From Streptosporangium becharense (GTDB taxonomy: Bacteria > Actinomycetota > Actinomycetes > Streptosporangiales > Streptosporangiaceae): a stretch of DNA of 64,000 nucleotides. The stretch spans positions 124,001 to 188,000 of the forward strand of contig NZ_JACHMP010000001.1 of NCBI RefSeq assembly GCF_014204985.1, given 5' to 3'. This document shows positions 60,439-64,000 of the stretch, one piece after another. The notes under the pieces were generated by a model, which saw nothing but the letters and a program-made list of their open reading frames with translations, did no database searches and was not told the DNA's origin. How positions within the stretch are numbered: position 1 is the stretch's first letter; each line of letters starts with the position of its first letter. The translations under genes and the position numbers were made by a program.

Positions 60439-63400
60439 CAGGTCTCGATCTCATCCAGCAGGGCGGCGAACTCGGCCGCTCCGTACTGCTCGCCTTGAGC
60501 CCGCAGGACCAGTCGCGCCAGTTCCTCCACCGTGGGTGCCTCGAAGACCTGGCGGAGGGAGAGCTCGATGACGAAGGACTCCCTGATCCTGGCGGTGAGC
60601 TGGGTGGCCAGCAGGGAGAAGCCGTTCAGCTCGAAGAAGGTGTCGTGGACGCCGACCCGTTCGGCTTGGAGCAGTTCCTCGAAGATCTCGGTCAGGCGAC
60701 GCTCGATCGGTGTGCGGGGGGCCACGTAGGTGTCGGCGGGCGGGCCGTCGGAGGCATGCTGGGGAAGCGCGGCGAGGTCGTAGCCGCCGTCCGGGGTTAG
60801 CGGCAGGCTCTCCAGCAGGAGCAGGTGCCCGGGGATCAGACGGTCGGGCAGCCGGTTGCGCAGATACTGGGTGATCTTGACGGTGTCCTGCTCGGGGTCG
60901 GGTCCCGTCACGTAGCCGACCAGCGCGAGGCTGCCGTCGTCCATGACCTGCTCGGTCACCAGCGCGTCACGGACCTCCGGCAGTTCGCGCAGGACGGCCA
61001 CGACGTCCCTCAGATCATCGCCCGGGTTCTCTCCGCTGCGGGCGACGAATTCCAGCGTGCCGTCGCTCCAGCGGCGCGCGAGGTCGCCGGTGCGGCCGGT
61101 CCCGACGCAGAGCTCGGCGACCTCGCCGGTGGCGGCCGGCCCGCCGCCGGCGAGGCTGAGCCGTACGGCGGGGCCGGTGCCCAGGGGGACGACCGTCGGC
61201 GCGGACTCCTCTGCCCAGTCCTCCGGAACCGGGTAGGCGGCTGCGGGCCGCCCGTCACGGCCGAGGCGGTGCACGCCGACGGCCCGGCAGCCCGGTGCCA
61301 GGCGGCGCAGCGTGGCGATGTCGCAGGCCAGCAGGTCGCCTGAGTTCTCGATGAAGGCGTAGCGCAGAGCGGGCAGCCGCTCGCCCGCCAGGGCTCGCAG
61401 GATCGGCGGCGTCAGGTAGGCGACGGTGATCTCCTCTTCCCGCAGCCAGTCCGGCAGGTTCCCGGCGGATTCCCGCAGCACCAGGGTCCCGCCGGCGCGC
61501 AGCGCACTGGAGACGGCCGAGATCAGGTGGCCGGGCAGCGTGGACAGCACGGCGAAGCGGTCGCCGGGGGTGAGGTCGGCGTGGGGGGCCGCCGGTCCGG
61601 GCAGGACGGGCCGGCCCGCCGCCTCCTGCTCACCGCCGGCTCCGCCGATGAGCGAGCTGAGGTCGAGCGTGGTGTCCGGCGCGTCGCCGGCCGGGCTCAC
61701 GTCCACCACCGTGTCCACCCCGAGGAAGTGAACGGGCACCGAGCCGGCGTCCTCGATCACTGTGAACGGCACGCCCGCCTCCGCGCACCCCAGAACCGCG
61801 GCCACGAACGCGGCCGACCGTCTGCGCACCACCCCGTAGTGGGCCGGTGCCCGTCCGGCCAGTGTCTCGGCGACCCGGCCGGCCGCCTGAGCCAGCCACG
61901 GGTAGCTCCACTCCCCCAGGTCGTCCCGCACCGCCGTTCCGGTCCGCGGCCAGGGCGGCGCCGTCTCCTCCGGCGGAGGGCCGCCGGGCGGGAGCTCGTC
62001 GTGGCCGTCGGTGAGCGGGTGGTCCAGGATGTTCCTCCCCGGATCCGCGACCGCGGCTTCCAGCACGGCCTGGAGGTGGGTGAGCAGGGTGCGCATCATC
62101 TCCGGGTCGTAGCGGTCGGCGTTGAAGTCGAGGAAGATCCGGAGTGCTTCGTCGACCTCCTGGGCGGTCATGGTGAGATCGAACTTGCTGGGAAGCGTGA
62201 TCGATTCCAGCGGCTTGACGTCGACGCCGCCGATCCGTTCCGGCTCCGGGCTGTCGATCATGTTGAGGAGGACCTGGAAGAGCGGGGAGCGACGAGGGTC
62301 GCGCGGGACCTGGAGCTCCTTGACGATGACGTCGAAGGGAGCGTCCGCGTGCGCCAGCCCCTCCAGCGCGACCTGCCTGGACCGGCCGAGGAGGTCGGCG
62401 AAGCTCGGGTCGCCGGACAGGTCGATCCTGAAGGGCAAGGTGTTGACGAAGAAGCCGATCAGCCCGTCCGTGCCCTCGGCGGCGCGTCCCGCCACCGGCA
62501 CGCCGATCACCATGTCCCGCTGGCCGCACCAGCGTGACAGGACGGCGGTCAGTCCCGCCATCATCGTCATGAACATGGTCACGCCGTAGCGGCGGCACAG
62601 GTCGTGCATCGCCGCGGTCAGCGACTTCGGCAGAGCCAGCTCCAGGTGGTGGCCGGGAGAGGTGCGCAGCGGGGCCAGGCTCCTGCGGGTGGGCAGGGCG
62701 AGCGGGGGCGGCGGGTCGGCCAGGCGCTCGCTCCAGTAGCCGACCTCCCGCCGCAGCGCCGCCCCGCTCAGGGACTCGCGCTGCCAGAGCGCGTAGTCGC
62801 GGTACTGGATCGGGAGTTCGGCCAGCCCGGCGCGGTCGGCGTCGCCGCCGGCCTCGTAGAGCGCCGACAGTTCACGGACGAGGAGGCCGACCGACCAGGC
62901 GTCGGAGACGATGTGGTGCATCGTGACCGAGAGCAGGTGCTCGGTCTCGGCCAGCCGGAGCAGCGCGCAGCGGAAGAGTGGGCCGGTGGCCAGGTCGAAG
63001 GGCGTCGCCGCCTGCAGGTCCGCCAGCAGATGAGCGGTCTCGCGCGGGTCTCCCCGCTCACCGGTGAGGTCGGCGAAATCGAGGGCCCAGTCGTCGCCGA
63101 GCGCGTCCACGACCTGGGTCGGCCGGTCGTTCACCACCGGGAACCGGGTGCGCAGCGTCTCGTGGCGGAGCAGGATCGCGCGGATGCTCGCCTCCAGCGC
63201 GGGGAGGTCGAGCGGGCCGGTCAGCAACCTCCGGCCGTGGACGTTGTAGGCCGCTCCCGGCCGTACCTGGTCCTCCAGCCAGAGACGCTCCTGTTCGAAG
63301 GAGAGCACCGGGTCGGCGTCCGCGGGCCGCCGTCCGATGGCACGTGTCCCGGGCACCGGCCGTGCTCCCGCCGCCACCGCGGCGATCGTGGGCGAGGCGT

Positions 63401-63587
63401 AGAACTCCTTGATCTGGATCTGGAGGCCCAGCGTCTTGCGGATACGCGCCACGACCTTGGGGACGAGCAGCGAGTGACCGCCCAGCTCGAAGAAGTCGTC
63501 GAAGATCCCCAGATCCGGGCATCCCAGGGCATCGCGCCAGATCGCGGCGACCGCCTCCTCATCGGGGGTACGGGGCGAGTGTGCCAT
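60438..63587 (-). CDS. NRPS, carrier-condensation-degenerate adenylation-carrier
   Basis: 1049 residues. Carrier 1 (FFELGGHSLL, Ser39), condensation domain (about 88-530, active site HHIVSDAW at 224-231), adenylation-like region (about 555-945) and carrier 2 (FFELNGFSLL, Ser991). The adenylation region has lost its motifs: A3 P-loop reads STLPGHL, the A5 site reads VHRLGRDG, A8 reads RSGENPGDD, and the A10 lysine is Gly (LPLTPDGGYD). So carrier 2 cannot be loaded in cis by a normal adenylation. I chose ATG 63585-63587 (MAHSPRTPDEE), seven bases after a TACCCT box; an ATG at 63635 is possible. It is coupled to the LanB-like gene. Confidence 0.9.
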   Translation of the reverse strand: MAHSPRTPDEEAVAAIWRDALGCPDLGIFDDFFELGGHSLLVPKVVARIRKTLGLQIQIKEFYASPTIAAVAAGARPVPGTRAIGRRPADADPVLSFEQERLWLEDQVRPGAAYNVHGRRLLTGPLDLPALEASIRAILLRHETLRTRFPVVNDRPTQVVDALGDDWALDFADLTGERGDPRETAHLLADLQAATPFDLATGPLFRCALLRLAETEHLLSVTMHHIVSDAWSVGLLVRELSALYEAGGDADRAGLAELPIQYRDYALWQRESLSGAALRREVGYWSERLADPPPPLALPTRRSLAPLRTSPGHHLELALPKSLTAAMHDLCRRYGVTMFMTMMAGLTAVLSRWCGQRDMVIGVPVAGRAAEGTDGLIGFFVNTLPFRIDLSGDPSFADLLGRSRQVALEGLAHADAPFDVIVKELQVPRDPRRSPLFQVLLNMIDSPEPERIGGVDVKPLESITLPSKFDLTMTAQEVDEALRIFLDFNADRYDPEMMRTLLTHLQAVLEAAVADPGRNILDHPLTDGHDELPPGGPPPEETAPPWPRTGTAVRDDLGEWSYPWLAQAAGRVAETLAGRAPAHYGVVRRRSAAFVAAVLGCAEAGVPFTVIEDAGSVPVHFLGVDTVVDVSPAGDAPDTTLDLSSLIGGAGGEQEAAGRPVLPGPAAPHADLTPGDRFAVLSTLPGHLISAVSSALRAGGTLVLRESAGNLPDWLREEEITVAYLTPPILRALAGERLPALRYAFIENSGDLLACDIATLRRLAPGCRAVGVHRLGRDGRPAAAYPVPEDWAEESAPTVVPLGTGPAVRLSLAGGGPAATGEVAELCVGTGRTGDLARRWSDGTLEFVARSGENPGDDLRDVVAVLRELPEVRDALVTEQVMDDGSLALVGYVTGPDPEQDTVKITQYLRNRLPDRLIPGHLLLLESLPLTPDGGYDLAALPQHASDGPPADTYVAPRTPIERRLTEIFEELLQAERVGVHDTFFELNGFSLLATQLTARIRESFVIELSLRQVFEAPTVEELARLVLRAQGEQYGAAEFAALLDEIET

Positions 63588-63686
63588 GGCCACAGGGTAG
63601 GCAGGCCGTTCCGGCGGGGCGACGCCCCACTTCATGTGACATCTCAGCCCGCAGTGCCCTCGGTACGTTCGTGATCCGGAGGTACG
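63588..63686. promoter_or_regulatory. Divergent promoter region of the lipopeptide locus
   Basis: This 99-bp gap separates the NRPS and fatty-acyl-AMP ligase starts. It holds TACCCT (minus strand) near the NRPS start and GGAGG before the ligase ATG. No clear palindrome is seen. Confidence 0.5.
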
Positions 63687-64000
63687 ATGCGACGCGATCT
63701 TCCTGACTTCCCGACCGCCGCCGACGCGACCACCCTGGCCGAGCTACTGCGCTGGCGGGCCAGGCGTCAACCGGAGCGCGTCGGCTTCGTGTTCCTGGGT
63801 GAGCACCCCGGCGGTGAGCGGCCGGTGACCTACGCCCACCTGGACCGGCGGGCCCGGGCGATCGCCGGTGAGCTCCGGCGCGCCGGAGTCGGCCCGGCCG
63901 ACCGGGTGCTGCTCCTCTACCCGCCCGGTGAGGACTTCCTCACCTCCTTCCTCGGCTGCATGTACGCCGGTGCGGTGGCGGTGCCCACGTTCCCCCCCGA
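63687..64000 (+). CDS. Fatty-acyl-AMP ligase (FAAL), partial
   Basis: The first 104 codons of an adenylate-forming enzyme: TTLAELLRWRARRQPERVGFVF, GERPVTYAHLDRRARAIAGELRRAGVGPADRVLLLYPPGEDF and FLGCMYAGAVAVPTFPP. The LLLYPPG and AVPTFPP wording is characteristic of FAAL enzymes, which activate fatty acids and hand them to a carrier protein rather than to CoA. GGAGG lies four bases before ATG 63687. The gene runs off the right edge. It diverges from the NRPS, whose N-terminal carrier is a natural acceptor (inference). Confidence 0.88.
   Translation, partial: MRRDLPDFPTAADATTLAELLRWRARRQPERVGFVFLGEHPGGERPVTYAHLDRRARAIAGELRRAGVGPADRVLLLYPPGEDFLTSFLGCMYAGAVAVPTFPP

Noticed and set aside
1-64000. 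Search by eye for tRNA, rRNA, CRISPR arrays and replication origins
   Set aside because: I found no tRNA-like cloverleaf, no conserved rRNA sequence, no regularly spaced repeats and no DnaA-box cluster. A covariance-model scan would be needed to exclude small RNAs.

Overview
This is high-GC DNA from a filamentous actinomycete. The signs are dense GC-rich genes joined by ATGA overlaps, many GTG starts, many genes whose -10 box lies 6-8 bases before the start codon (leaderless style), ECF41, LAL, MmyB and GlxA regulators, and the edge of a lipopeptide-type NRPS locus. A Streptosporangiales or related genus is plausible, but the sequence does not settle it. I see no rRNA, tRNA or CRISPR array.

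Region 1 (about 1.7-26.5 kb) looks like one inducible catabolic island. A minus-strand operon (enoyl-CoA hydratase, acetoacetyl-CoA-synthetase-like ligase, 3-hydroxyacyl-CoA dehydrogenase, amidohydrolase) diverges from a MarR regulator. It is followed by a complete Dpp/Opp-type ABC importer, a cytochrome P450 with two esterases on the minus strand, a plus-strand operon (CapA-like protein, two hydrolases, a double-length 2-hydroxyacyl-CoA dehydratase homologue), a second MarR, an alpha/beta hydrolase with the importer's lipoprotein, and a CaiB-type CoA-transferase. Seven copies of a short palindrome, TCARG-N3-CYTG(A/T), sit before these transcription units and suggest a shared MarR regulon. A reasonable reading is import of an ester- or amide-containing compound, hydrolysis, P450 oxidation and CoA-dependent breakdown. 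The substrate cannot be read from the sequence.

Region 2 (26.6-35.4 kb) holds a TetR regulator and a secretory-type lipase that share a near-identical operator, a large LAL-type LuxR regulator with a hydrolase, a membrane-anchored NACHT NTPase, and a secreted RTX-like protein.

Region 3 (35.7-48.9 kb) is an accessory segment. Two IS256-type transposase relics in opposite orientation bound it, and it contains a serine-recombinase relic. It carries a metalloprotease behind a textbook MerR-type promoter, a frameshifted TipA-like regulator, a secreted serine hydrolase, a reduced cytochrome b, a Cmx-type chloramphenicol exporter with a leader ORF, and a chromate-resistance operon with a split ChrB.

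Region 4 (48.9-57.5 kb) has an ECF41 sigma factor with its oxidoreductase, a LysR effector domain without HTH paired with a DUF5997 protein, an XRE regulator with a hydrolase, a stand-alone IspF amid gene relics, a GlxA regulator and an isochorismatase-family hydrolase.

Region 5 (58.1 kb to the right edge) is the start of a biosynthetic cluster: a LanB-like protein translationally coupled to an NRPS whose adenylation domain has lost its key motifs, diverging from a fatty-acyl-AMP ligase that runs off the window. This is the most unusual system here.
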